Assembly: GCF_001547895.1 (NCBI RefSeq)
Contig: NZ_AP014627.1
Location: 3,351,501 to 3,415,500 of the forward strand
Direction of reading: 5' to 3'
Origin: Pseudomonas sp. Os17
GTDB lineage: Bacteria > Pseudomonadota > Gammaproteobacteria > Pseudomonadales > Pseudomonadaceae
DNA: 64,000 nt
Under the pieces are notes generated by a model, which was not told the origin of the DNA, did no database searches, and saw nothing but the letters and a program-made list of their open reading frames with translations. This document shows positions 9,801 to 17,589 of the stretch, piece by piece. Position 1 is the first letter of the stretch. Every line of letters begins with the position of its first letter. Position numbers and translations under genes: made by a program.

Positions 9801-12800
9801 TTCCAGGCCGGGGCCGACGGTTATGTGCGTTCCGAAGGGGTGGGCGTGCTGTTGCTCAAGCCCCTGGCCGATGCCCTGCGCGACGGTGATCGGATTCACC
9901 TGAAGATCATCGGCAGTGGCGTGGGCCATGGCGGACGCGGGCTTTCGTTGACCGCGCCGGATCACCACGGCATGCAGGCGGCGATGGTCGCCGCCTACCG
10001 CGCCGCTGGAGTGGCGCCACACACCGTCAGCCATGTGGAAGCCCATGGCACCGGGTCGACGATGGGCGATGCCATTGAAGTCGACGCGATCCAGGCCGCG
10101 CGCCGCCTGTTGAGCGGCGACGCGCCAGCCGGTGCGCCCTGGAACATCAGCAGCCTGAAACCACTGATCGGGCACTGTGAACTGGCGTCCGGCATGGCGG
10201 CGTTGTTCAAGGTGATCGATGCCATGAAACGCCAGCATCTGCCGGGCATCCCCGGCTATCGGCAGCTCAGCCCGACCATCAGCGTCGATCCGCAGCTACT
10301 GGCGTTCGAGGCTGAAAACCGCCCCTGGCCGGCGCTTCGGGATGCACAAGGTGAACCCTTGCCGCGTCGGGCGAGCATCAACAGTTATGGCTTCGGCGGC
10401 GTCAATGCCCACCTGGTGGTGGAGGAGGTTGTCGCTCGTCCGCGGGAGGCTGTGGCGGCCGTCGGGCCGCAACTGATCCTGCTGTCGGCGCTGGATGGGC
10501 AACGGCTGCGGGCGCAGGCGAGGCGCCTGAGCCAGGCGATCGACCAGCGTCCAGAGCTGTCGCTGGCCGACATCGCCCATACCTTGCAAGTGGGGCGCAC
10601 GGCTCTTCAGTGCCGCTGGGCCTGCGTGGTGGACAGCAGGGCCTGCCTGCAACAACGGCTCGATGAACTGGCCCTGGGCGTGGGGGACGAGCTGTTGCCG
10701 GTGGCGGAGCCGGCGCCAGAGGACGCGGCCGCGGTGGCCCGGGCCCTGGCGGACCGCGACTGGCCGACGCTGGCCGATGCCTGGCGCCAAGGTGCGAACC
10801 TGGACTGGCGTACGCTGCGGCGCCTGGATCAACCCCAGCGAGTGAGCCTGCCGGGATACGCCTTCGCGCAGGAACGTCATTGGCTGGCCCCGCGCCAGGC
10901 CCAGGCCCAGACCCTGAAACAGGCCTGCCCGTCGCAGAACAGCCCGCGCCAGGTACTCGCCGAGGTGTTGGGCTGTGATCCGCAGACGCTCGCCGGTTGC
11001 GCGTCCCGCAGCCTGGCCAGCCTGGGCCTGAATTCCCTGGGGGCTTTGGGCCTCAAGGCCAGGCTCGAGCAGGAGTTGCACCTGTCGCTCTCCCTGGCGC
11101 AGTTGAGCCCGTACTTGAGCCTTGCCGAGGTGGAAGCCAGCCTGTCGGCACTCCCACGGCATGACGAGGCTGCGCAGGGGCCGCTCTTGCAACCGGCCCC
11201 CGAGGCTGCCCAAGAGCCTTTTGCACTCAACGACATCCAGCAATCGTTCCTGTCGGGACGCCAGTTGCTACCCGAGGCGGAACGGGTGGGGTGTCATATC
11301 TACCTGGAGTTCGACTGGCCGAACCTGGACCTGTACCGGCTCAATCAGGCGTGGAATCGCCTGGTGCTGCACCACGACGCACTGCGGCTCAGGCTGCTGG
11401 AAGATGGCCGTCAACAGGTCACGCCAGGGGCTGGCTATCGCTTCAAGACCCGTGATTTGCGCCGCAGTACTGCCGAGGAGCGCGAACGCACCCTGGCCGA
11501 TCTTCGCGCCGCGATGTCGCTCAAGGTTTACCACGTCGGCCAGGACCGACTCTTTGAGGTCGCGGTGTCGCTGCTGGACCGGCAAGTCAGCCGGGTGCAC
11601 CTGAGCATTGACGAGCTGATTGTCGATGCCACTTCGCTGGAGGTGCTGCTACAGCAGTGGCTGATGATCTATCAGGATCCGGCTGCCGGCTTGCCGGACC
11701 TGGGGGTGACGTTCCGCGACTATCAGCAGGCGCTGGAGGCGTTCAAGGACTCACCGCGCTACCGGCGCGACCTGCAGTACTGGCTCGACAAACTGGCGCG
11801 GGCCCCTGCGGGCCTGCTGCTGCCCAAGGCATCGCGCCCTGCGGGCCGCGAGCGTCGACGGCTGGCCTGGAGCCTGGAGCGCCACCGCTGGCAGCGACTC
11901 AAGGAGCAGGGCGCCGCCTTGCAGGTGTCCGGCACTGCGCTGCTGCTTGGCCTGTTCGGCTTGATCCTGCAGCAGGCCAATGCCGGTCAGGGGTTTTCCC
12001 TGATCTGCACCAGCTATGGCCGATTTCCCCTGCACCCGGGGATTGAGCGCCTGGTCGGGCCGTTGATCTCGACGCAGTTCTTTGCCTTTGCCGCTGCGGG
12101 GGATGCGAACCTCGCCGACTGGACGCAAGGGGTGCAGCGCCAATTGCTGGAGGACCTGGACCACGCCAGCGTCGGCGGCGTCGCCGCGCTGCGGGAAGTC
12201 CGCCGCCGTGGTGCCTCGTCAGTGCCTTTGTGCAGCGGCGAGGTGGTCTTCACCTCGATGCTCAACAACCCGCTGATCGACAGCGCGCCGAGCTTTGGCG
12301 ATGCCCAGCACTACTGCGTGACCCAGACGCCGCAGGTCAATCTCGATCACCAGATGCGGGAGCAGGGCGGTGCACTGAACTTCAGCTGGGACGTGGCCAT
12401 CGACTGCTATCCCGACGGCCTGATCGAGCAGCTGTTTGCCGACTATTGCCGGTTGCTGGTCAGCCTGGCGGACGCAGACGCCGACTGGCGAGGGGTGAGC
12501 GCCAGCGGATTGCCACCTGCGGCGCCTTTTCATCTGACGCCCGCTGCTGCGCCGGCACAGCCCTTTGCCTTGACCGATCAACAGCAGGCCTACGCCTTCA
12601 GCCGAGCGCTGCACCGGGGGCAGGGCAGCTCGCATCTCTACCTGGCGGTCAGCATCGAGGCCCTCGATGTTTCGCGGCTGGCCCGGGCCTGGCAACAGTT
12701 GGTGGCGCGGCATCCGATGCTGCGCACGCGGATTCTGCCCAATGGCACCCAGCAGACCCTGGAAACAGTGCCCGAGGTGCCACTGGAAACCCTGGAGCAG

Positions 12801-13808
12801 GGCGTTAGTTGTGCCCGGATCGCCGACGCGATGCTCGGCCGGGTGACGGCGCTGGGCGACTGGCCCCATGCCGAACTCAAGGTCAGCCGGCTGGATGAAG
12901 CCCATAGCCTGGTGCACCTGGGGGTGGACCTGCTGCTGGTCGACCTGCCCAGCCGGGACCTGTTGATCCGGCAACTGCTCGCTCTGTACCACGGCCAGTC
13001 ACTGCCAGCGCTGACCCTGCATTTCGCCGACTACATCGAAGCGCTGGGGCAGTACCAGCGTTCGCCCGCAGCGCGGGACGCCGCGCTTTACTGGCAGGAA
13101 AAGTTCCGCCGGCTGCCCCAGGGGCCGCAAGTGCATGAGCGCCAGGACGGCCATGGCCCGTACCTGGAATACGAGTACCGCCTGGACAGTTGGCCAGCGC
13201 TGCGCGAGCGCCTGCAGCGAGCCGCCGTCTCGGCCGACGCCTTGCTGATCAGCGCCTATGCCTGGAGCCTGGCAAAACACGGCGCCACGCCAGGCTTTAC
13301 CCTGGTGGCCCCGGGGTGGACGCGGCCACCGGTGCATCCGCAGATCGATACCCTGGTGGGCGACTTCACCACCTTGAGCTGGATCGATTTCGACAGCGAG
13401 CCCCTGACGCTCCTGGAGCAGGCCCGACGTTGCGATCGGATCTTCAGCGAAGACCAGCAACGCAGCGGCACCAGCGGCCTGCAGGCGCTGCGCAAGATGG
13501 CCACGGACAAGCAGCGACCACGCAAGCTGGATTTTCCGGTGGTGTTTACCCGGCTCAATCCGCAGGGAGCGCTGGACCTGCCGGCGGGCGCGAGGCTGGT
13601 CAAAGGCGCCAGCCGCACCCATGGCGTGGCGCTGGACAACCTCGGTATCGAGACCCGGGAGACCTTGTTGATCCACTGGGACCTTGCAGCCGATCGGCTG
13701 GCACCGGAACGGGTGGAGGCGATGTTTGGCGACTATTGCCGGTTACTGGAGAGGCTGGCGGTTGATGAGGGGGGGTGGGCGTGGACAGGCATTGATTCAG
13801 GTTCATGA
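6834..13808 (+). CDS. Hybrid PKS/NRPS: adaptor-GNAT-ACP-KS-ACP-Cy-Cy
   Basis: 2324-residue synthase. The order is an N-terminal adaptor-like region without recognised motif (~1-460), a GNAT domain (~467-670) as in acyl-loading modules of trans-AT PKSs, ACP (S716, GLDSA), an intact KS (C936 in NSACSS, H1071 in VEAHGTGS, H1114 in LIGHCE), linker, ACP (S1401, GLNSL, Asn replacing the usual Asp), and two condensation-fold domains (~1460-1890 and ~1900-2324). Both carry D-x4-D in place of HHxxxDG (DELIVD at 1593-1598, DLLLVD at 2032-2037), the signature of heterocyclisation domains. The protein stops after Cy2 with no adenylation or carrier domain, so its Cys/Ser/Thr-loading partner must be encoded elsewhere. 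Start 6834 is chosen for its GGAGG site; an alternative GTG at 6804 overlaps the upstream stop. Tight spacing implies co-transcription with the tandem AT. Confidence 0.9.
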   Translation: MEKPLHPSFTDQLFFIATVLSLESRQLISRRGINRPFGFAPFVAAASINDGPLRVAFDGLKAFGWLSQPAEDEYFFSGRASAIGTLPMEVAELFSRLAPQQLPRTEDMPGLWRCLECAALDWNLHCPAFVQGLNQLLALVLLHRLQLNGGLDLGTGRVDPRRIDVQQSDAEGSRRLSDFLRSQQWVRREERHLVLNPERRALLAERLSAPFLEYYASLPAILDDLLFSQGQPWTEVLHWLEGAGASLLWPGDRPALEQLLGKVFDAQPLSAQPDWIVQLGDQDGTCLNELRQWLRQHTARGRALDSYPLQWLTLEHAVPGDPSALRQRLRDAGVGADARILWLGIGQLNRRAPQPSSPPATAQAPSRFYLGADGQPLTGAQVLGSLDASAHALASLIGDQPILLSERHWRPNGPRADHFACDYPVEAAQYLMALAGAGLFADPGSLHPRPLDGIDCEASSGCYRARDYRVRPVTLADMPALLALEQACWPEGGRVDAAILRRRLSQDPAGQLALEFQGALVGVIYSQRIARIEELFAVNFATVDQLFHGQGSTVQIQSLNILPEHQYSGYGDQLLEFMLQYCTLRNGVDTVVGVTRCKDYPKHRHLAQADYLHGRDERGVLLDPVLRFHELHGARIERLVPGYRPADADNHGHGVLVRYDLASRQRQELTPPPTLAATPTLAIDEAVRQGVNRCLGLALDSRVSPRHSLMELGLDSADLLALSEQLAMTLGLVLEPSFFFRYNHFEKIVAALQERLASPQGTAPIATQATQAATSEPTPASAEHALAVIGISGAFPGGDLEGFWAAIGDGVSQLRPIPPERAMDGPPGGYLDGIEYFDHGFFGLSPAEAALMDPQQRLLLQHAWWALEDAAISAPEFARHPTGVFIAAAPSEYRDLVEAPQASPFRLTSSAPCMYANRISWFLDLRGPSEYCNSACSSALVALHRAMQAIRAGECRQALVGAVNLLLSPAETAGYRQMGLLSEQAQTRSFQAGADGYVRSEGVGVLLLKPLADALRDGDRIHLKIIGSGVGHGGRGLSLTAPDHHGMQAAMVAAYRAAGVAPHTVSHVEAHGTGSTMGDAIEVDAIQAARRLLSGDAPAGAPWNISSLKPLIGHCELASGMAALFKVIDAMKRQHLPGIPGYRQLSPTISVDPQLLAFEAENRPWPALRDAQGEPLPRRASINSYGFGGVNAHLVVEEVVARPREAVAAVGPQLILLSALDGQRLRAQARRLSQAIDQRPELSLADIAHTLQVGRTALQCRWACVVDSRACLQQRLDELALGVGDELLPVAEPAPEDAAAVARALADRDWPTLADAWRQGANLDWRTLRRLDQPQRVSLPGYAFAQERHWLAPRQAQAQTLKQACPSQNSPRQVLAEVLGCDPQTLAGCASRSLASLGLNSLGALGLKARLEQELHLSLSLAQLSPYLSLAEVEASLSALPRHDEAAQGPLLQPAPEAAQEPFALNDIQQSFLSGRQLLPEAERVGCHIYLEFDWPNLDLYRLNQAWNRLVLHHDALRLRLLEDGRQQVTPGAGYRFKTRDLRRSTAEERERTLADLRAAMSLKVYHVGQDRLFEVAVSLLDRQVSRVHLSIDELIVDATSLEVLLQQWLMIYQDPAAGLPDLGVTFRDYQQALEAFKDSPRYRRDLQYWLDKLARAPAGLLLPKASRPAGRERRRLAWSLERHRWQRLKEQGAALQVSGTALLLGLFGLILQQANAGQGFSLICTSYGRFPLHPGIERLVGPLISTQFFAFAAAGDANLADWTQGVQRQLLEDLDHASVGGVAALREVRRRGASSVPLCSGEVVFTSMLNNPLIDSAPSFGDAQHYCVTQTPQVNLDHQMREQGGALNFSWDVAIDCYPDGLIEQLFADYCRLLVSLADADADWRGVSASGLPPAAPFHLTPAAAPAQPFALTDQQQAYAFSRALHRGQGSSHLYLAVSIEALDVSRLARAWQQLVARHPMLRTRILPNGTQQTLETVPEVPLETLEQGVSCARIADAMLGRVTALGDWPHAELKVSRLDEAHSLVHLGVDLLLVDLPSRDLLIRQLLALYHGQSLPALTLHFADYIEALGQYQRSPAARDAALYWQEKFRRLPQGPQVHERQDGHGPYLEYEYRLDSWPALRERLQRAAVSADALLISAYAWSLAKHGATPGFTLVAPGWTRPPVHPQIDTLVGDFTTLSWIDFDSEPLTLLEQARRCDRIFSEDQQRSGTSGLQALRKMATDKQRPRKLDFPVVFTRLNPQGALDLPAGARLVKGASRTHGVALDNLGIETRETLLIHWDLAADRLAPERVEAMFGDYCRLLERLAVDEGGWAWTGIDSGS

Positions 13809-13945
13809 GGCCCAGGCAGAGGGTGTGGCAGGGGGCGCAATGAGCTCGACCGGTTGCGGACCTGAAGGCCTGCGGGGCTGGGCGCGAGTCGGTGAGTTTC
13901 GGTGAAATGCGGATCGGTTGTCGGAGCCTGGCCGAGGTTCCGATC

Positions 13946-14662
13946 CTAAGGCACCTGCTGCAGCGGCGGCCGTTGTTGTCGCTCGAGCCTGTCCACCTCG
14001 CGCCATTCTTTGAGCAGGGCTTGCCTGCGCCGCGGGTAGCGCTCGGCCGTTACCTGCAATGCCGATATGCGATCCGTCCTGAAGTGACGGAACTCTTGCC
14101 GCAGTTCGCACCACCCGGCCAGCATTCGAGCACGGTCAAAATAGCCCAGGGCAACGGGCCAGATCGTTCTCTCTGAACGCGTTCCTTTCAGATCCAGGTA
14201 ATGAATCAGTACCTTGTGCTCGACTCGAATGGCCCTTCGGATCTGCGACAGATCGATGGCCTCTGTTTGTGTCTGATCGCCTTTGCCCACCACCAGAGAG
14301 TTGGCGTCCAGCGCGGTGCGCAGGTCCTGGGGCAACACCGAGGCTATTTTTGCCAATGCGCCCTTTGCGGCGCTGCTCAGTTGCAGGTCGGCACGCTCGG
14401 ACACCCAGCGAGAACCCAGGACCAGGGCCTCTATTTCCTCCTCGGTGAACATCAGCGGCGGGAGCATAAAGCCGGGGCGCAACACGTAACCGAGCCCAGG
14501 CTCTCCTTCGATGTTGGCTCCTTGCGCCTGCAGTGTTGCGATATCCCTGTACAGCGTACGAAGGCTGATCCCCAGTTCTTTGGCCAACTGACGGCCCGTC
14601 ACCGGAAAACGATGGCTGCGCAGGGTCTGGATCAGAGCAAATAATCTTTCGGTGCGGGACAT
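13946..14662 (-). CDS. YafY-type HTH/WYL-domain transcriptional regulator
   Basis: 238-residue regulator with an N-terminal winged helix (~1-60, GRQLAKELGISLRTLYRDIATL) and a C-terminal WYL domain (~130-220: HYLDLKGTRSERTIWPVALGYFD, then LAGWCELR and FRTDRI), the standard YafY plan. WYL domains are proposed or shown ligand sensors. It is divergent from the glutathione transferase gene; the 232-base gap holds two copies of an 18-bp operator-like sequence, so it probably controls that gene and itself. No detail identifies the inducer. Confidence 0.88.
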   Translation of the reverse strand: MSRTERLFALIQTLRSHRFPVTGRQLAKELGISLRTLYRDIATLQAQGANIEGEPGLGYVLRPGFMLPPLMFTEEEIEALVLGSRWVSERADLQLSSAAKGALAKIASVLPQDLRTALDANSLVVGKGDQTQTEAIDLSQIRRAIRVEHKVLIHYLDLKGTRSERTIWPVALGYFDRARMLAGWCELRQEFRHFRTDRISALQVTAERYPRRRQALLKEWREVDRLERQQRPPLQQVP

Positions 14663-14700
14663 GGAGAGGCTTAGCTGGCGGCGTGATTTGCGCGAGATCC

Positions 14701-14718
14701 TGCCATTATCCGGCAGTG
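14701..14718. promoter_or_regulatory. Operator-like repeat, copy 1
   Basis: The sequence TGCCATTATCCGGCAGTG contains the inverted arms CTGCC/GGCAG (from 14700). It matches copy 2 (14830) at 15 of 18 positions. It lies 39 bases upstream of the WYL regulator start, a likely binding site for that regulator (inference). Confidence 0.45.
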
Positions 14719-14829
14719 ACTCAAAGCACTGTTTGCATCGCGCGGTGGGGGATGCTCAATGGCAGCGACCTTTCAGGAGCAACGTTCCTGGCCGGCTGAT
14801 GAGCGCCGATCCAGGCACGGCATCACTGC

Positions 14830-14847
14830 TGCCATTTTCTGTCAGTG
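14830..14847. promoter_or_regulatory. Operator-like repeat, copy 2
   Basis: The sequence TGCCATTTTCTGTCAGTG is the second copy of the 14701 motif, same orientation, 47 bases before the GST start codon. Twin sites in one divergent intergenic region suggest dual control of both genes (inference). Confidence 0.45.
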
Positions 14848-14894
14848 CGCAGAAAGACAATGGCAGCATTGATCACCCCAAAGGAGCTAGAACC

Positions 14895-15518
14895 ATGCGT
14901 CTTCACTACCATCCAGCGTCGACCTGCAGCCGCCGAGTGCTGATGACCGCCCATGACCTCGAAATCGAGCTCGACCTGGTGCCGGTGGATCTGTTCAAAG
15001 GCGAGCAGAACGCTCCCGAGTTTCTGCAACTGAACCCGAATCATCGGGTTCCGGTTCTCGAACATGATGGATGGGTACTCTGGGAGTCTTGCGCCATCAT
15101 GCAGTACCTGGCGGACCTGGTGCCTGGTCAGACCCTTTATCCCGGCGAACCCCGTGGCCGTGCAGACGTCAACCGCTGGCTGTTCTGGTGCGGGCAGTCC
15201 TTCATGCCGGGCATCGGCATTCTTAACTGGGAGAACTCGATCAAGTCCTTGGCTGGAATGGGGGCGCCCGATCCCGTTGAGGTCGCTCGCGCCGAGCAAG
15301 GGGTGACTGAGGCTGCAAACATTCTTGAGGCGCACCTCAGTCATCGCCAATGGATTTGCGACAGCGGTCTTTCGCTGGCCGACCTGGCGATAGCCGCACC
15401 GCTGGCTGATCAGCACCGGGCCAAGTTCCCGGTGACGCATCTGCCCAATCTCCAGCGCTGGTTCATGCAAGTCCAGGCGCTTGATGCCTGGAAGCAGACG
15501 GCAGCACAAGCCCTGTAA
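14895..15518 (+). CDS. Glutathione S-transferase family protein
   Basis: 207-residue protein with a thioredoxin-fold N-terminal half (MRLHYHPASTCSRRVLM, then NPNHRVPVLEHDG with the cis-Pro and LWESCAIMQYLAD, the Glu-Ser pair that binds the glutathione gamma-glutamyl group) and an all-alpha C-terminal half (LSLADLAIAAPLAD, the N-capping box). The start at 14895 has AAGGAG nine bases upstream; longer in-frame starts lack the family N-terminus. Pairing with a divergent WYL regulator suggests induction by a toxic electrophile or similar stress. The substrate cannot be read from sequence. Confidence 0.9.
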   Translation: MRLHYHPASTCSRRVLMTAHDLEIELDLVPVDLFKGEQNAPEFLQLNPNHRVPVLEHDGWVLWESCAIMQYLADLVPGQTLYPGEPRGRADVNRWLFWCGQSFMPGIGILNWENSIKSLAGMGAPDPVEVARAEQGVTEAANILEAHLSHRQWICDSGLSLADLAIAAPLADQHRAKFPVTHLPNLQRWFMQVQALDAWKQTAAQAL

Positions 15519-15594
15519 GCTCAAGGCGCCCGCTGGGCGCTTGAGGGCTGGCAGCCGATATCGGTGGCGTGGTGCGTTGCAACTCCATTGCCTG

Positions 15595-16485
15595 TCAGGC
15601 GGGATCCTTACCGAAGAAACCGGTTGTCTGGGCAAACTCGACGAATCGCCGGTTTGCCACGGACAGATATTCGTCCGCTCGCCAGCACAGACTGAAACTC
15701 ATGACCTGTGCCGGTTTGAAAGGAACCCCCTGCAAGCCGGGTACGGAGTGTTGAATGGAGCGCAGCAGGGTAGAGGCGCCCATTCCATCCAGTGTTGCCT
15801 GGATGACCAGCGAGACGAAATTGCTCTGCAATGCTATTCGATAGCGGGTGCCGGCGGCTTCGCAGAAGGCATCGAACATATGGCGTTGCAGGAAGGTCTG
15901 GTCAAAAAGCACCATTTTTTCATCTTGCAGACGCGAGGCCTCGATAAAGGCCTCGCGCGCAAGTGGGTGGTCTTCGTTCATGCACATGACCATCTCGTCG
16001 GTGCCCAATACAACCGAGTCCCATCCGCTCGCCACTCGACGGGACTCCAGCAGGGCGACATCGATGTCACGGTTTTCCAGGCGTTGGCTGATGTCATCCG
16101 CACTGCCTTCGACCACCGTCATGACGATACCTGGATAACTTTTGCCAAAGGCGTTGAGTACCTGCGGAATGTAGTTGATCCCGTACATGGGAGGCACGCC
16201 GAGACGAATCTCGCCACGCTGCAAATGCGACAGATCCCGCAGCTCCTGGCGGGCCATGTCGAGTTCCAGCAAAGCAACTTCGACACGGGCGAGAAAGCTT
16301 TTGCCTTCAGCGGTGACGGTGATTTTTCGTGCTGCGCGGTTGAAAAGGGTAACGCCCAGTTCCTCTTCCAATCGAGTAACGGCCATGCTCAATGCCGGTT
16401 GGGCAATGTGCAGGCTCTGCGCGGCTTTGGTGAAACTGCCTTGCCGCACAACTTCTACGCAGCACATCAACGCTTTGAGATTCAT
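15595..16485 (-). CDS. LysR-family transcriptional regulator
   Basis: 296-residue LysR regulator with an N-terminal winged helix (MNLKALMCCVEVVRQGSF, then AAQSLHIAQPALSMAVTRLEEELG) and a periplasmic-binding-protein-like effector domain (GEIRLGVPPMYG onward). Start 16485 gives the canonical N-terminus; ATG 16494 would add three residues. It is divergent from the hydroxypyruvate-isomerase-like gene 178 bases away, the usual arrangement for a LysR regulator and its target, so it likely controls 16664-17413. Confidence 0.9.
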   Translation of the reverse strand: MNLKALMCCVEVVRQGSFTKAAQSLHIAQPALSMAVTRLEEELGVTLFNRAARKITVTAEGKSFLARVEVALLELDMARQELRDLSHLQRGEIRLGVPPMYGINYIPQVLNAFGKSYPGIVMTVVEGSADDISQRLENRDIDVALLESRRVASGWDSVVLGTDEMVMCMNEDHPLAREAFIEASRLQDEKMVLFDQTFLQRHMFDAFCEAAGTRYRIALQSNFVSLVIQATLDGMGASTLLRSIQHSVPGLQGVPFKPAQVMSFSLCWRADEYLSVANRRFVEFAQTTGFFGKDPA

Positions 16486-16663
16486 GCCAGTCATGCTCGG
16501 ATCGAAAGCCAAAGCATAACAATCAGTGATGAAAACAATCACAACATAATATTTTTCGTGATGAATGGGCCTGACTAATATGCCGGCGCTAACGGTGTTG
16601 TCGCCTTTTCGAGGCTCGCGCCCAGGCCGATGACTTGCCTCTTTCAAAACGGATTTTTACTCA

Positions 16664-17413
16664 ATGCTCAAGTTCAACGCTCATCTCGGCTTCCAGTTCA
16701 ACGATTTGCCCTTTCTCCAGCGGATCGAAGCGGCAGCGGCGGCCGGATTCAAGGCAGTGGAGTTTCCTTCACCCTATGCATTTGAAGCCAGTCAACTGGC
16801 CGCACATTTGACTCAATATTCCCTGCCCCTGATCCAGTTCGCGGCCCCGGCCGGAGTCACCAAGGGCTTGGCTGCGTTGCAAGGCAAGGAAGAAGAGTTT
16901 CGTGAGGGTCTGGCCTTGGCCGCCAGGTATGCAAAGGTCTTGGGCTGCTCGAAGGTGCACGTCATGTCCGGGATTACTGAACAGGTTTCGGCTGCGCCGC
17001 GTTTCATGAGCAACTTGGAATATGCCGTCGGCTATTTTCAGGATCAGGGGTTGCAGCCTCTGATCGAAGTGATAAGCCCAAGGGAAATCCCGGGGTACTA
17101 CCTGTCGGATTTCGGCAAGGCGCTCCAGGTGCTGGAAGCCTTCCCGAGTGTGGGGCTGATTCTCGATCTGTACCATGCACAGCTTTTGACCGGCGACGCC
17201 GCAACTGTTCTGGATCAGTTTTATGAGCGAACGGTCCACGTACAGGTTGCAGACTGCCCAGGTCGCCATGAGCCGGGGACCGGCATGGTTGACTTTGCGC
17301 CATTGTTTGCCGCCCTGGAACACCGTGGATACGCGGGATGGATCGGATGTGAATACCGTCCTTCCAGCACGACTGCGGCAAGCTTGGGTTGGCTCAAGTT
17401 GCACAATGCCTAG
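16664..17413 (+). CDS. Hydroxypyruvate isomerase-like TIM-barrel protein
   Basis: 249-residue member of the xylose-isomerase-like TIM-barrel superfamily, closest by eye to hydroxypyruvate isomerase. The N-terminus MLKFNAHLGFQFNDLPFLQRIEAAAAAGFKAVEF is typical. Metal-site residues are seen in PLIEVISPREIPGY (Glu), LILDLYHAQ (Asp, His), HVQVADCPGRHEPGTG and WIGCEYRP (terminal Glu). It would interconvert hydroxypyruvate and tartronate semialdehyde or a similar 2-oxo/aldehyde pair. No glyoxylate carboligase or tartronate reductase lies beside it, so another sugar-acid substrate is possible. Confidence 0.82.
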   Translation: MLKFNAHLGFQFNDLPFLQRIEAAAAAGFKAVEFPSPYAFEASQLAAHLTQYSLPLIQFAAPAGVTKGLAALQGKEEEFREGLALAARYAKVLGCSKVHVMSGITEQVSAAPRFMSNLEYAVGYFQDQGLQPLIEVISPREIPGYYLSDFGKALQVLEAFPSVGLILDLYHAQLLTGDAATVLDQFYERTVHVQVADCPGRHEPGTGMVDFAPLFAALEHRGYAGWIGCEYRPSSTTAASLGWLKLHNA

Positions 17414-17589
17414 CACTTGATGGTGGGTGGCTGGCCGTCGCGAACGACCGCACCGGCCAGCATCAGCCGAAGAACAAGCCCCTTGCTCTCACGCCAGATT
17501 GATAAAGATCACGACAAGCATGCCGATACTTCGACAGTACTTCAGGTCACGGCATGCTGTTTTTGGCGATGAGCAAGGAACACAAACGA

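Noticed and set aside
4831-13808. Assignment of the PKS cluster to rhizoxin or another named Pseudomonas compound
   Set aside because: Gene order (TE protein first, GNAT-Cy-Cy protein last) does not match the clusters I recall, and most of the cluster is outside the window.
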